The notes beneath the pieces are model-generated. The model was not told the DNA's origin. It did no database searches and worked only from the letters and a program-made list of their open reading frames with translations. Below are positions 41,769-52,577 of a stretch of 64,000 nt of DNA, one piece after another (within the stretch, counting starts at the first letter, position 1; every line of letters begins with the position of its first letter). This DNA comes from Bacteroidales bacterium (lineage in GTDB: Bacteria > Bacteroidota > Bacteroidia > Bacteroidales > GCA-2748055). The stretch is from positions 270,050 to 334,049 of the forward strand of contig JARGFP010000001.1 in assembly GCA_029210585.1 (NCBI GenBank), written 5' to 3'. The position numbers and the translations under genes were made by a program.

Positions 41769-43595
41769 TCAGCCACTGTTCATTGAGATCAGGAACTCTT
41801 CGTTGGTAGCGGTCTTGTTCATCCTGTCGCGCAGGAATTCCATGGCCTCCACCGGGTTCATATCCGACAGGTAGTTCCTCAGGATCCAGATCTTGTCCAT
41901 CATCGGCTTATCGAGCAGGAGGTCTTCACGACGCGTACTGGAGAGGTTCGGGTCAACAGCTGGCCACACACGCTTGTTGGCAAGTTTGCGGTCGAGCTGC
42001 AGTTCCATGTTACCTGTGCCCTTGAACTCCTCGAAAATCACATCGTCCATTTTGGATCCGGTTTCGGTAAGTGCCGTGGCCAGGATGGTCAGGGAACCTC
42101 CCCCTTCAATGTTCCTGGCAGCACCGAAGAAACGCTTGGGCTTGTGCAGTGCATTCGCATCCACACCACCCGAAAGCACCTTTCCTGATGCAGGGGATAC
42201 GGTGTTGTATGCGCGGGCAAGACGTGTGATGGAGTCCAGCAGGATCATCACATCATGACCGCATTCCACCAGTCTTTTTGCTTTTTCAAGCACGATGCTG
42301 GCCACTTTCACGTGACGTTCAGCGGGCTCATCAAAGGTGGAAGAGATCACCTCGGCATCCACGTTCCTTGCCATGTCTGTCACCTCTTCAGGACGCTCAT
42401 CCACCAGCAGTACCATCATGTACACCTCGGGATGGTTGGCGGCGATGGCGTTGGCAATATTCTTCAGCAAAACGGTCTTACCTGTTTTGGGCTGTGCAAC
42501 GATCAGACCACGCTGTCCTTTCCCAATGGGAGCGAACATATCCACTACCCTGGAGGAAAGATCGAAATGACCGTTACCCACCAATGTGAATTTTTCGTCC
42601 GGGAACAGCGGGGTCAGGTAATCAAACGGCACCCTGTCGCGGATATAATCCGGACTCCGGCCGTTGATCTCCTCTACTTTGATCAGCGGGAAGTACTTTT
42701 CACCTTCCTTGGGAGGCCTGATGGACCCCCTGACATTGTCACCCGTCTTGAGCCCGAACAGTTTGATCTGGCTCTGTGATACATAGATGTCATCCGGAGA
42801 ATTAAGGTAATTGTAATCAGCCGACCGCAGGAATCCATAGCCGTCGGGCATGATCTCCAGAACGCCCTGGTTAATGATCAGTCCTTCAAAATCGTATTTG
42901 TCAACAGCCCTGCGCTCCTGCTTATTCTCGTGCGGACGATCGGGGCGGTCCTGGTGCCTGTCGCCCCTGTCATTGCGGTCGTTGCGGTCGCCTTTATTAT
43001 ATTGCTGTGGTTTTCTCTGGTTATCGCGGTCATCCTGCGGACCTTTTCTTTCCTGCTGGTCATCACGCTGGCGGTTGTCGCGCTGGCGGTTATCGCGTTG
43101 GCGATCGTCACGCTGACGCTGGTCGCGCTGCTGTGGCTGGTCCGGTTCATTGCGCTGCTTGTCCGGCTGGGGCTGGTTTTTTTGCTGCGGTTCACGTTTG
43201 TCGGTTTGCTGATCCCTATGCTGATCCCTTTGCTGTACCCTTTTATCGGGCTGCTGTCCGCGATTCTCAGCTTGCGGTTTGTTGTCCGGATCACCCTTGC
43301 TGATACGCTTTTCAGCCAACTTTTCTTTCATGGGTGGCCTTCCCCTGCGCCCTTTTCTTTCAGGCTGGTCTTTCTTAACGTTCGGGTCTTCAGTCTTTGC
43401 AGCAGTGTTTTCCTGTGCAGGACTTTCTTTTTTCTTCGATTGTTTGGATTCTGAAGCAACGATCGCCTGCTGATCCAGGATCTTGTAGATGAGATCCTGC
43501 TTGCGGAAGGATTCTACTCTCTTGATTTTCAGATCTTTAGCGATATCGCGCAATTCAGCAAGAAGCTTTTTGTTCAATTCAAGAATATCGTACAT
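41769..43595 (-). CDS. rho: Transcription termination factor Rho with large disordered insertion
   Basis: Hexameric RNA helicase that ends transcription. The order is: an N-terminal Rho-N domain ([20 protein letters not shown]); then about 180 residues (roughly 45-230) of very polar sequence rich in Arg, Asp, Gln and Asn with repeated QRD(N/D)RQRD units; then the RNA-binding cold-shock-like domain ([20 protein letters not shown]); and the ATPase core with Walker [15 protein letters not shown], Walker B and the Q-loop/R-loop segments. E. coli Rho has 419 residues; the excess of 190 is the insertion. In Bacteroides thetaiotaomicron such a region is reported to drive phase separation. Single gene with its own terminator. 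Confidence 0.96.
   Translation of the reverse strand: MYDILELNKKLLAELRDIAKDLKIKRVESFRKQDLIYKILDQQAIVASESKQSKKKESPAQENTAAKTEDPNVKKDQPERKGRRGRPPMKEKLAEKRISKGDPDNKPQAENRGQQPDKRVQQRDQHRDQQTDKREPQQKNQPQPDKQRNEPDQPQQRDQRQRDDRQRDNRQRDNRQRDDQQERKGPQDDRDNQRKPQQYNKGDRNDRNDRGDRHQDRPDRPHENKQERRAVDKYDFEGLIINQGVLEIMPDGYGFLRSADYNYLNSPDDIYVSQSQIKLFGLKTGDNVRGSIRPPKEGEKYFPLIKVEEINGRSPDYIRDRVPFDYLTPLFPDEKFTLVGNGHFDLSSRVVDMFAPIGKGQRGLIVAQPKTGKTVLLKNIANAIAANHPEVYMMVLLVDERPEEVTDMARNVDAEVISSTFDEPAERHVKVASIVLEKAKRLVECGHDVMILLDSITRLARAYNTVSPASGKVLSGGVDANALHKPKRFFGAARNIEGGGSLTILATALTETGSKMDDVIFEEFKGTGNMELQLDRKLANKRVWPAVDPNLSSTRREDLLLDKPMMDKIWILRNYLSDMNPVEAMEFLRDRMNKTATNEEFLISMNSG
43040..43300. repeat. Short-unit repeats encoding the Arg/Asp/Gln tract of Rho
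   Basis: Around 43065-43125 a unit like CGCTGGCGGTTATCG recurs about four times (plus-strand reading), encoding QRDNRQRD-type steps; less regular copies continue to about 43260 (for example CTGATCCCTATG, CTGATCCCTTTG). Confidence 0.7.
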
Positions 43596-43984
43596 ATGGA
43601 ATTGTTAAATAAGTATGGATAATTTATACGAAAAAGGAAATCTAATTTGACAAGATTCAGGCGCTGTTCGGCCTGGAAATTCGTTGCAATATTAAAGAAA
43701 TTAATAATATGATCAAAATAAAAGGGAGATTCTTTTAGATGCACAAGGCTGTCTAACCACTTCATTCTGAGGATGTCACAGGAAGTATATGTATGAATAA
43801 CGGAGTCTAATCTACTGACTTACAGTCTAATATCGTACGGGGAATGCACTGCACTGATTTGATGAATTGCCAAATTAATTTGTTTTATAGCAGAAAATAT
43901 ATGGTAGATTTTGAATACTTTTTTGTAATCTTACTGTCCTAAAAAAGAGAAAGTCACCGTTAACCCCGCACCAAACTGCCTTTT
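43596..43984. other. Divergent intergenic region between rho and the primary sigma factor gene
   Basis: 389 bases without a supported gene. It is A+T-rich and must hold the promoters for both rho (minus) and rpoD (plus), but I find no exact TAnnTTTG match; the nearest is TAGATTTTG at about 43905, one base too long. No repeat or RNA structure stands out. Confidence 0.6.
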
Positions 43985-44848
43985 ATGCGACAACTGAAGA
44001 TCATCAAGCAGGTGACCAACAGGGAGACGCCTTCCCTGGATAAATACCTGCATGAAATTGGAAAAGTGGACCTGATCTCGGCAGAGGAAGAGGTGGATCT
44101 TGCACGGCGCATTAAAAAGGGCGACGCGCAGGCCATGGAAAAGCTGATCAAGGCCAACCTGAGGTTTGTTGTCTCTGTTTCAAAGCAATACCAGAACCAG
44201 GGGCTGAGCCTTCCCGACCTGATCAATGAGGGAAACCTGGGGCTTATCAAGGCCGCCCAGCGATTCGATGAGACGCGGGGGTTCAAATTCATCTCCTACG
44301 CGGTATGGTGGATCCGTCAGTCGATTCTGCAGGCATTGGCCGAGCAGGCCCGTATCGTCAGGCTCCCACTCAACAAGATCGGCTCAATCAATAAGATCAA
44401 CAAGACCTTCGCCGAGCTGGAACAAAAATTTGAACGTGAGCCCACAGTGCCGGAAATTGCCAGGGTGCTGGAAATTGCTCCCGAAGATGTTAAGGAGGCC
44501 ATCCGCAGCTCGGGACGCCATGTCTCCATGGATGCGCCGCTGCTCGACGGCGAGGATGGCAACATGTATGATGTATTGCTGAATTCGGATACGCCCAGTC
44601 CCGATAAGGGGCTTTTGAATGATTCACTGAGAAAGGAGATCGAACGTGCTCTTTCCACCCTCACTTACCGGGAAGCGAGCATCATCCGGCTCTATTTCGG
44701 GTTAAACGGCAAGCATCCCCACACCCTGGAGGAGATCGGTGAAGAATTCAACCTTACGCGGGAACGTGTGCGGCAGATCAAGGAAAAAGCGATCAAAAGG
44801 CTGAAGCATACCAGCAGAAGCAAGATCCTGAAAAGTTATCTCGGTTAA
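43985..44848 (+). CDS. rpoD: Primary RNA polymerase sigma factor (short Bacteroidota form)
   Basis: A 287-residue sigma-70 factor containing regions 1.2 to 4.2 but no region 1.1, the size and form of the Bacteroidota housekeeping sigma factor. It has [20 protein letters not shown] (region 1.2), [18 protein letters not shown] and [20 protein letters not shown] (2.1-2.2), [20 protein letters not shown] (2.3-2.4) and the helix-turn-helix [20 protein letters not shown] (4.2). It recognises the TAnnTTTG promoters noted elsewhere in this window. It diverges from rho. Confidence 0.96.
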   Translation: MRQLKIIKQVTNRETPSLDKYLHEIGKVDLISAEEEVDLARRIKKGDAQAMEKLIKANLRFVVSVSKQYQNQGLSLPDLINEGNLGLIKAAQRFDETRGFKFISYAVWWIRQSILQALAEQARIVRLPLNKIGSINKINKTFAELEQKFEREPTVPEIARVLEIAPEDVKEAIRSSGRHVSMDAPLLDGEDGNMYDVLLNSDTPSPDKGLLNDSLRKEIERALSTLTYREASIIRLYFGLNGKHPHTLEEIGEEFNLTRERVRQIKEKAIKRLKHTSRSKILKSYLG

Positions 44849-44869
44849 ATTTATCCCGTTTAAAGTTCC

Positions 44870-45634
44870 ATGCTTACCATCCTCGGCCCGGCCAAAACCA
44901 TCGACATGTCCCCTCATGAAGTCACCGGCAAACATACCCTGCCTGCTTATCTCACGGAATCCCGCAAACTGTTGGAGGAACTCCGGAAATTGTCACCGGC
45001 GGCATTAAAATCCCTGATGAAGGTCAGTGACAAACTTGCCGTGCTGAACTTTGAAAGGATTGCCGCATGGACTGAACAGCATCCGCCCGGATCATCCAAC
45101 CAGGCCCTGCTCTCATTTTCCGGTGAAGTATTCAACGGCCTGGATGCACGGACCCTGGGTGCGAAGGACCTGGATTTCGCGCAGGACCATGTGCGGATCC
45201 TTTCAGGGTTGTATGGTGTGTTGCGTCCGCTCGATCTCGTCATGCCCTACAGACTGGAAATGCAGACGAAGCTGGCCAACAGCAGGGGACGAAATCTCTA
45301 TGAATTCTGGAAGGAGATCATCCCGCAGGAGGTCAGCAGTCTGACTGCTGCAACCGAAGGAAAAACACTTGTCAACCTGGCCTCGAATGAATATTTCAGT
45401 TCCATTCAGCCGAAAACATTCCCACACAGGATCATCACTCCTGTTTTTAAGGAGCAGTATGCGAACAGCTTCCGGAATGTTACGATCTATGCCAAGAAAG
45501 CGCGTGGCATGATGCTCCGGTTGATCATTCAGAACAGGATCAATGATCCGGAACACCTGAAAGCCTTCGACCTGGATGGCTACTTTTTCAATGCCGACCA
45601 GTCGGGAGAGAATGAGTGGTGGTTCACCAGGTAG
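44870..45634 (+). CDS. yaaA: YaaA family peroxide-stress protein
   Basis: Full-length 254-residue member of the YaaA/DUF328 family. It starts MLTILGPAKTIDMSP and has SDKLAVLNFERIAAW, FSGEVFNGLDA, LSGLYGVLRPLDLVMPYRLEM and the C-terminal YAKKARGMMLRLIIQNRIN. In E. coli YaaA lowers free intracellular iron during hydrogen peroxide stress and binds DNA. The gene follows rpoD by 21 bases in the same direction and may be read with it. Confidence 0.94.
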   Translation: MLTILGPAKTIDMSPHEVTGKHTLPAYLTESRKLLEELRKLSPAALKSLMKVSDKLAVLNFERIAAWTEQHPPGSSNQALLSFSGEVFNGLDARTLGAKDLDFAQDHVRILSGLYGVLRPLDLVMPYRLEMQTKLANSRGRNLYEFWKEIIPQEVSSLTAATEGKTLVNLASNEYFSSIQPKTFPHRIITPVFKEQYANSFRNVTIYAKKARGMMLRLIIQNRINDPEHLKAFDLDGYFFNADQSGENEWWFTR

Positions 45635-45635
45635 C

Positions 45636-45677
45636 AAAAAACAACCGCACAATGCCATTCCTGGTATGATGCGGTTG
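45636..45677 (-). terminator. Probable terminator of the DUF2807 gene
   Basis: CAACCGCA (45642-45649) pairs with TGCGGTTG (45670-45677), with an imperfect inner stem. On the minus strand it is followed by T6 (45641-45636). Confidence 0.6.
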
Positions 45678-45687
45678 CATTGGAGGG

Positions 45688-46404
45688 TTACCTCTTTATA
45701 ATACTTCCTGCGCTCGAGGTGTTACTGCGGATTACGTCAGCATCGCCTTTATAATAGATGTTGCCGGCGCTTGACGCTGACATCTCGATCTCTTTGTTGG
45801 CATATACACTTGCATCTCCGGCACTGGAAACACGCACCTTCACGTAGTCGGCCTCAAGATCGAATGCATTGAGGTCCCCGGCACTCGACAATTGTGCATC
45901 CAGTTCAATGGCCCTGCCCCAGATATCACAATCTCCGCTTGAACTGATGGAGATATCGATCGCTTCGGCTTCCACTTCCATGTTCAGATCGCCCGCGCTG
46001 CTGATTTCAATATCGAGGTTCTCGCAGGTAAATTTATTGGTGGACTGGATATCCCCGGCACTGCTGATCCTGAGATCTGTCATCTCGGGCAATGTTACAT
46101 TGACCACCTTGGATTTGGCCCGGTAGATGTTCCGGTCTGTACCAATGCGCAGGTTACCGCCATCGCGTTCTACGGTGATATATTCATGCAGGTTTTCATC
46201 GGCAACGACCTCCACATAAAAGTCGCCCTGCGTGATGTTCACATCAATGCCTGAACTGGCATGCACACCGGTGAATCCATCGACCTCAATCACCTCGGTC
46301 ACCACGTCGCCTTCACCGACAATGCCATTGTCCCAGTCACCGAAAACGCAGGATTGCAGCATAAATGCTGAAATTACCAGTAAGGATAGTGCTGTTTTTT
46401 TCAT
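45688..46404 (-). CDS. DUF2807 lipoprotein (GIN-domain adhesin-like)
   Basis: An exported lipoprotein of about 238 residues. The start at 46404 gives the signal MKKTALSLLVISAFMLQSC with its lipobox cysteine; frames open upstream would add a non-signal extension. The body is a DUF2807 right-handed beta-helix in which the motif SSAGD recurs about every 20-25 residues (SSAGDIQ, SSAGDLN, SSSGDCD, SSAGDLN, SSAGDAS, SSAGNIY, SSAGSII): seven turns. Such proteins are common and functionally undefined in Bacteroidota; a surface or periplasmic structural role is a guess. Confidence 0.88.
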   Translation of the reverse strand: MKKTALSLLVISAFMLQSCVFGDWDNGIVGEGDVVTEVIEVDGFTGVHASSGIDVNITQGDFYVEVVADENLHEYITVERDGGNLRIGTDRNIYRAKSKVVNVTLPEMTDLRISSAGDIQSTNKFTCENLDIEISSAGDLNMEVEAEAIDISISSSGDCDIWGRAIELDAQLSSAGDLNAFDLEADYVKVRVSSAGDASVYANKEIEMSASSAGNIYYKGDADVIRSNTSSAGSIIKR

Positions 46405-46565
46405 AATGCTCATGATTATAATTTGATAAAACTGATTGTGTCTTATTACATATTGACGATTCAACATCAACAATGTTACAGGCAAAAATCAAACGATTGC
46501 CGGAATCCTCAAAATGGAAATAGGCGAATGGCAGAATATTACCGGTGAATGGCAGGAGGCAGCCC

Positions 46566-47753
46566 CTAATCTATTTTCAGCACCAGTCCTTTCAGGTATT
46601 CTCCCTCCGGATGGTAGATACTCACCGGATGGTCGGCAGGTTGTGACATCTGGTGCAGTATCCGCACTTCGCGACCGGTATTGGCGGCAGCGGCAAAGAC
46701 TGATTTCCTGAAGTTTTCCCTGCTCACTGCCTGGGAACAGCTGAAGGTAAAGAGGATGCCACCCGGCCTGATCTGCTCAATGGCTTTCTGGTTCATCCTT
46801 TTATATCCCTGGAGCGCATTGTTCAACACGCGCTGGTGTTTCGCGAAAGCAGGCGGATCGAGTACGACCAGGTCATATTTCTGATCGATATCCTGCATAA
46901 ATTCAAATGCATCGGCTGCAAATGCCTCATGGTTTTCTGCATTGCCGAAATTCATTTCCACATTTTCCCGGGTAAGGTCAATGGCATGCCCTGAACTATC
47001 CACACTGTGCACCAATGCTGCCCCACCTCCCAATGCGTATACACTAAAGCTGCCGGAAAAACAGAACATATTCAGCACGTTCCTGTCCTTCGCATACCTT
47101 TTCAGCAGGCTCCTGTTCTCCCGCTGGTCGATAAAAAACCCGGTCTTCTGTCCGCGCTCCCAGTTGATGCGGAACCGGTATCCATTCTCCAGCACTTCGC
47201 CCTCGCTTCGCTCTCCCAGCAGGAGCTGGTCGGAGGGCTGAATGCCCGGTTTTTCCGGAAGCGTGTGTTTGCTCTTGTTATATATGGTATCCACCGGCAA
47301 CCCATCCAGGTTTTTCAGGGCCGCAACAATATGTTCCATGTTCCTGAACATGCCCGCTGAATGCACCTGGATGACTGCCGCGCCATTATAGTAATCGATG
47401 ATCAGGCCCGGTAACCCGTCCCCTTCCGCATTTACCAGCCTGAATGCATTTCCTGACCCAGGATCGTACAGTCCCTCCTGCCTGCGATGGTTCCATGCAT
47501 TTGTCACCCTCGTAGCATACAGATCCTCCCCGACCCCAACTTCGCCAAAAGTGAGCATACGGATGGCGATGGACCCATCCTGGTAATGACCCGTCCCGAG
47601 TTGTTCCTCCTTGTTGTCGTATACCTCAACGAGATCACCTTCAGCGGGCTGACCGTAGATTTTCTTGATGGCTCCCGAGAACACCCAGGGATGTCGGCGC
47701 CTGAGTGACTGGTCTTTGCCGGATTTAAGTACGATCTTTACCTGCTTATCCAT
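46566..47753 (-). CDS. Class I rRNA large-subunit methyltransferase, RlmI-like
   Basis: A SAM-dependent methyltransferase resembling RlmI (23S rRNA m5C1962) and related RlmK/L domains. The N-terminal PUA-like part has LRRRHPWVFSGAIKKI; the EEI-type middle domain follows; the Rossmann domain contains NMFCFSGSFSVYALGGGA and the catalytic VLDPPAFAKHQ. Length about 395 fits. The start at 47753 (MDKQVKIVLK) gives an 8-base overlap with the exonuclease gene, whereas ATGs at 47762 and 47771 are also in frame. Exact target nucleotide not provable here. Confidence 0.9.
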   Translation of the reverse strand: MDKQVKIVLKSGKDQSLRRRHPWVFSGAIKKIYGQPAEGDLVEVYDNKEEQLGTGHYQDGSIAIRMLTFGEVGVGEDLYATRVTNAWNHRRQEGLYDPGSGNAFRLVNAEGDGLPGLIIDYYNGAAVIQVHSAGMFRNMEHIVAALKNLDGLPVDTIYNKSKHTLPEKPGIQPSDQLLLGERSEGEVLENGYRFRINWERGQKTGFFIDQRENRSLLKRYAKDRNVLNMFCFSGSFSVYALGGGAALVHSVDSSGHAIDLTRENVEMNFGNAENHEAFAADAFEFMQDIDQKYDLVVLDPPAFAKHQRVLNNALQGYKRMNQKAIEQIRPGGILFTFSCSQAVSRENFRKSVFAAAANTGREVRILHQMSQPADHPVSIYHPEGEYLKGLVLKID

Positions 47754-48336
47754 AGTATTCATTGAGTGCATTTCTTAGTTTATTATAGATTTCCAGGCAT
47801 GCCCATGCATCCGTGGCTGCATATTTCTGCTGTTGCGGGGTCAGCTCATCGGCTTCCCAGTTGGACATCTGCTGAGACTTGGAGATTTTGTATCCCAGCA
47901 CGATGGCAACCATTTTCTTCAGGCTCTTGGATTCAATACTGAACGCTTCCACGTACTTCTGAAGATCCAGGAATCCGCCCGGACTGAATTTCATGATCTG
48001 CCTGAGCCGGCGCATATCGTCAAGCAATCCTGCACCTACTTTCAAGGTCCCTTCATCCTCAAGAAAGTGCCGCAGTTCAGCAGGCATTCCGATTTTATTT
48101 ACCCTGAAAAGCCATGCAACATGACTGTTGGATACCTGGACCAGGGCAATCCTGTGGTTGACACCCTTTTTAAATGCAGGCTTGGTCTCCGTGTCAAATC
48201 CCAGCACCTTGTATTTCCTGAGTTCATCCATGGCATCCCTGAAAGATGCAGCATCGTCCACAACGCGGATATCACCCTCAAATTGCCTGACATCCAATGT
48301 ATTGATTTCCTCCTTCGTAATCTCTTTCTGAAACAT
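47746..48336 (-). CDS. 3'-5' exonuclease, DEDD family (RNase D/WRN-like domain)
   Basis: A 196-residue single-domain exonuclease. The DEDD metal residues are in LGFDTETKPAF, a following acidic LLDDMRRLRQ and the YAATDAWACLEIY motif (DEDDy). There is no HRDC or helicase domain attached. It lies between a DUF5063 gene (1-base overlap, TGATG) and the RlmI-like gene (8-base overlap), one transcript with recQ upstream; a WRN-like nuclease in one operon with a RecQ helicase resembles the two halves of eukaryotic WRN, but a functional link is inference. Confidence 0.9.
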   Translation of the reverse strand: MFQKEITKEEINTLDVRQFEGDIRVVDDAASFRDAMDELRKYKVLGFDTETKPAFKKGVNHRIALVQVSNSHVAWLFRVNKIGMPAELRHFLEDEGTLKVGAGLLDDMRRLRQIMKFSPGGFLDLQKYVEAFSIESKSLKKMVAIVLGYKISKSQQMSNWEADELTPQQQKYAATDAWACLEIYNKLRNALNEYYG

Positions 48337-48983
48337 CAGATCTCCTCCTCGTTTGAATCCTGCAATCTCGTAAAAAAGGAGGGATCATATTTGGGAACAC
48401 CATCATCTTCATCGTTGCCGGGATCATGGCCACTGTCGGTATCTGCCGAAGGATCGGTTTTACTGACATACAGTGAATTCAGTGCCTGCAGGGCATGCAG
48501 CAGTTTGCTTCCCCAGTAATTCTCAAAATTGTCCATCACCTCCCACACCGCGTCATTCATGATCTCTTCGATGCCCTGGCGGTATTGCAGTGTAAAATCC
48601 TTCAGGTCCTGGTAAATATCCGCCAGGTCTTCCGAGATATGGTGCGTCACCAGTTCCGACCTGTCGAATTCGTCTTCCTCCGCAATCCGAAGGTATTCAT
48701 TGTACCGCCCCAGCAGGTGCAGCACCTTCTGGTACACCGAAGACCAGTCCTGTTCGGTGACGAACTTTTCATTCCCGCTCTCCATTACCGGCTCCGGCAG
48801 CTCCATGGTAACCAGGTGATGGTATACCCTGGAAAGGGTCCCAAGCGATGTGCGGATGAAATCAACAGGCTCCATCTGTTCCGACTCCTCCATCCAGCTG
48901 CAGTATGCATTCGCCGATCTGACAAATTCCAGTACTTCAGGGGCATAAACACCGGTCCCTTGCATTTCATTTTGATCTGTCAT
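48336..48983 (-). CDS. DUF5063 family protein
   Basis: A 215-residue helical, acidic protein of the DUF5063 family, function unknown. It begins MTDQNEMQGTGVYAPEVLEF and has FVRSANAYCSWME and ELVTHHISEDLADIYQDLKD. The C-terminal 30 residues are polar and acidic. The frame is open for another 88 codons upstream (to 49247) but that part overlaps recQ in a different frame and reads as low-complexity basic sequence, so I reject it. The stop overlaps the exonuclease start by one base. Confidence 0.82.
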   Translation of the reverse strand: MTDQNEMQGTGVYAPEVLEFVRSANAYCSWMEESEQMEPVDFIRTSLGTLSRVYHHLVTMELPEPVMESGNEKFVTEQDWSSVYQKVLHLLGRYNEYLRIAEEDEFDRSELVTHHISEDLADIYQDLKDFTLQYRQGIEEIMNDAVWEVMDNFENYWGSKLLHALQALNSLYVSKTDPSADTDSGHDPGNDEDDGVPKYDPSFFTRLQDSNEEEI

Positions 48984-49023
48984 GCTGCAAAAGTACGAAA
49001 AAAGAACGGGAAACAACACCACC

Positions 49024-50931
49024 TCATTCTTCGCTGATTTCGAACAGCAGGTCCTTCCTGCGGCGGATTTTTCCTTCTTCCTGCAAGTGTTGCATGGCGT
49101 AGGCGACCAGGTCGGGATCCAGTTGTGTGCCGGCTGCGATGGTAGACAGATCGCCGGGTTCTCTCTCGAGTGCCAGGCGTATCTTTTCCGCAGCCTCCTC
49201 CAGTTCCACCGTTGACGGTTGCGTGTCCTTCTTCCCGATACACACATCGCACTGTCCGCATCTCCGACTGCTCAGTTCCCCGAAATATGCCAGCAGGAAC
49301 TGGCTCCTGCACTTCCTGTCGGTCCCGGCATACGCAAGCAATTCGCCTATGCGCTCCAGGTAGCGTTCCTTCCTGAATTTATAGCGCTCTGCCGAGATAT
49401 GGATATTCTTTTCGTCAAGCCGCTCCTCCAGCAGCGTCACCACCGGGTTCTGCTTTTTGGGAATGTAATTGATCACCTTCATACCGGAAAGTTTCACCAG
49501 GTATTGGTACACCTCCTCGCCAGACATGCCGGCGCGTTTCGAAAGTGTATATTCATCAAACGCCACGTACTGAGAAAACAGTCCCGTATACGAACGAAGA
49601 ATAAGTTTGATGAAATTGTCGAATTTCGGATTTTTCACCTGGAACTTATAGAGGTCATCGCGTCCCACCGTAAAATGGATCCTGGAGGGGTTGTTGATCT
49701 CTTCTGTGATCTCAAAATACCCTTCCCTGGACAGGATCGCCAGTGCACTGGTGACAGTGAGGGCATTGAATTTGTACCTTGAAAGAAACTCGCCCATGAT
49801 GAAATCGCAGGAAGCCCCCTTCCCTGCTCCTACCGGAATCTGCAGGTAGTTAAAGAGTGCATTGTATATTTCCCTGATCACGGAAAAAGAAGGAAAATTC
49901 ACCTCGATACGCCGTTCCACCTGTTTTTCATCGGCACCACTGAAGAGCAGAATCGCATAGGCCTTTTTTTCATCCCTTCCCGCCCGTCCGGCTTCCTGGA
50001 AATAGGCTTCCGGGGAGTCGGGCAGATCCATATGGACCACGAAGCGCACATCCGGTTTATCGATCCCCATACCGAACGCGTTGGTGGAGACCATGATCCG
50101 GGTTTTTCCCTTCTGCCAGTCCTCCTGGCGCTGCATGCGCGTATCAAACTTGAGGCCTGCATGGTAATTCGATGCGCTGTGGCCATGGCCCGCAAGCAGG
50201 TCTGCCAGTTCCCGGGTCTTCCTCCTGTTCCTTACGTATACAACCCCGGTCCCTTTGATTTTTTCAGCAATATTCAGCAACTCCCGCTGCTTGTCTTCGG
50301 TATTCCTGACCACGTACACCAGGTTCTTCCGCTCGTAGGACTTTTTCAGCACCTTTCCATCGCGGAATTCCAGCCGGTCCATGATATCCTTCGCCACGCG
50401 CGGTGTGGCGGTTGCTGTAAGTGCAAGCACCGGCACCTCCGGCAGCAGTTCCCGAAGCGAAGCGATCTGGAGATAGGATGGCCGGAAATCATATCCCCAC
50501 TGGGAAATACAATGCGCCTCATCCACCGCGATGAGGTTGACATTCATCTGCTGCACCCTCACCCGGAACAACGGTGTGAGCAAACGTTCCGGCGAAAGGT
50601 ACAGGAACTTGTACCCGCCGAAAATACAATTGTCCAGGGCTATGCTGATCTCATCACGGGTCATCCCGCTGTGAATGGCCATGGCCTTTATCTTCCGTGA
50701 CTTCAGGTTTTCCACCTGGTCCTTCATGAGCGCGATCAGCGGGGTGATCACCAGGCAGATCCCTTCTTTGGCCAGTGCAGGCACCTGGAAAGTGATGGAT
50801 TTTCCGCCGCCGGTAGGCATCAGCGCCAGTGTATCGGTCCCTGAACCTGCCGATTCCACGATATCTTCCTGGAGCGGACGAAAAGAGCTATATCCCCAAT
50901 ATTGGCGGAGTATATCGTGGTAATCGCTCAT
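49024..50931 (-). CDS. recQ: ATP-dependent DNA helicase RecQ
   Basis: 3'-5' DNA helicase for replication-fork repair and recombination. The helicase core has PTGGGKSITFQ (Walker A), VDEAHCISQWGYDFRP (DEAH), LTATATPRV, and motif VI EAGRAGRDEKKA. The zinc-binding part ends with RRCGQCDVC. The C-terminal winged-helix region follows to residue 635, where an ordinary RecQ has about 600-720 residues; a classical HRDC domain is not evident. It is the first gene of a four-gene group with DUF5063, exonuclease and RlmI-like genes. Confidence 0.95.
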   Translation of the reverse strand: MSDYHDILRQYWGYSSFRPLQEDIVESAGSGTDTLALMPTGGGKSITFQVPALAKEGICLVITPLIALMKDQVENLKSRKIKAMAIHSGMTRDEISIALDNCIFGGYKFLYLSPERLLTPLFRVRVQQMNVNLIAVDEAHCISQWGYDFRPSYLQIASLRELLPEVPVLALTATATPRVAKDIMDRLEFRDGKVLKKSYERKNLVYVVRNTEDKQRELLNIAEKIKGTGVVYVRNRRKTRELADLLAGHGHSASNYHAGLKFDTRMQRQEDWQKGKTRIMVSTNAFGMGIDKPDVRFVVHMDLPDSPEAYFQEAGRAGRDEKKAYAILLFSGADEKQVERRIEVNFPSFSVIREIYNALFNYLQIPVGAGKGASCDFIMGEFLSRYKFNALTVTSALAILSREGYFEITEEINNPSRIHFTVGRDDLYKFQVKNPKFDNFIKLILRSYTGLFSQYVAFDEYTLSKRAGMSGEEVYQYLVKLSGMKVINYIPKKQNPVVTLLEERLDEKNIHISAERYKFRKERYLERIGELLAYAGTDRKCRSQFLLAYFGELSSRRCGQCDVCIGKKDTQPSTVELEEAAEKIRLALEREPGDLSTIAAGTQLDPDLVAYAMQHLQEEGKIRRRKDLLFEISEE

Positions 50932-51018
50932 ATATTATTAAATATCAAGATTTTATGCCTAAATTGTTAACAATTCTTAAACCCTTGAAAAATAGCCTGT
51001 TCATTGGCCTTTTTTTTG

Positions 51019-51026
51019 TATTTTTG
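51019..51026 (+). promoter_or_regulatory. -7 promoter element of guaB
   Basis: TATTTTTG is an exact TAnnTTTG match, 31 bases before the ATG. No clear -33 element; no riboswitch-sized leader. Confidence 0.5.
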
Positions 51027-51042
51027 CCACATTTAAAATTAA

Positions 51043-52527
<1,485 letters not shown>

Positions 52528-52577
52528 TAACCAACCTATTAATTCCGTTTCTTAACCAGATAAAAAACATTCAGACA

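Noticed and set aside
42930-43454. Plus-strand frame that looks like a multi-pass membrane protein
   Set aside because: It is the reverse complement of the Arg/Asp/Gln repeats of Rho, which reads as Val/Ile/Ala/Leu; periodicity comes from the repeat, not from membrane helices.
48984-49247. N-terminal extension of the DUF5063 gene
   Set aside because: It overlaps the end of recQ in another frame and encodes basic, Arg/Trp/Cys-rich sequence; the ATG at 48983 gives the family's N-terminus.
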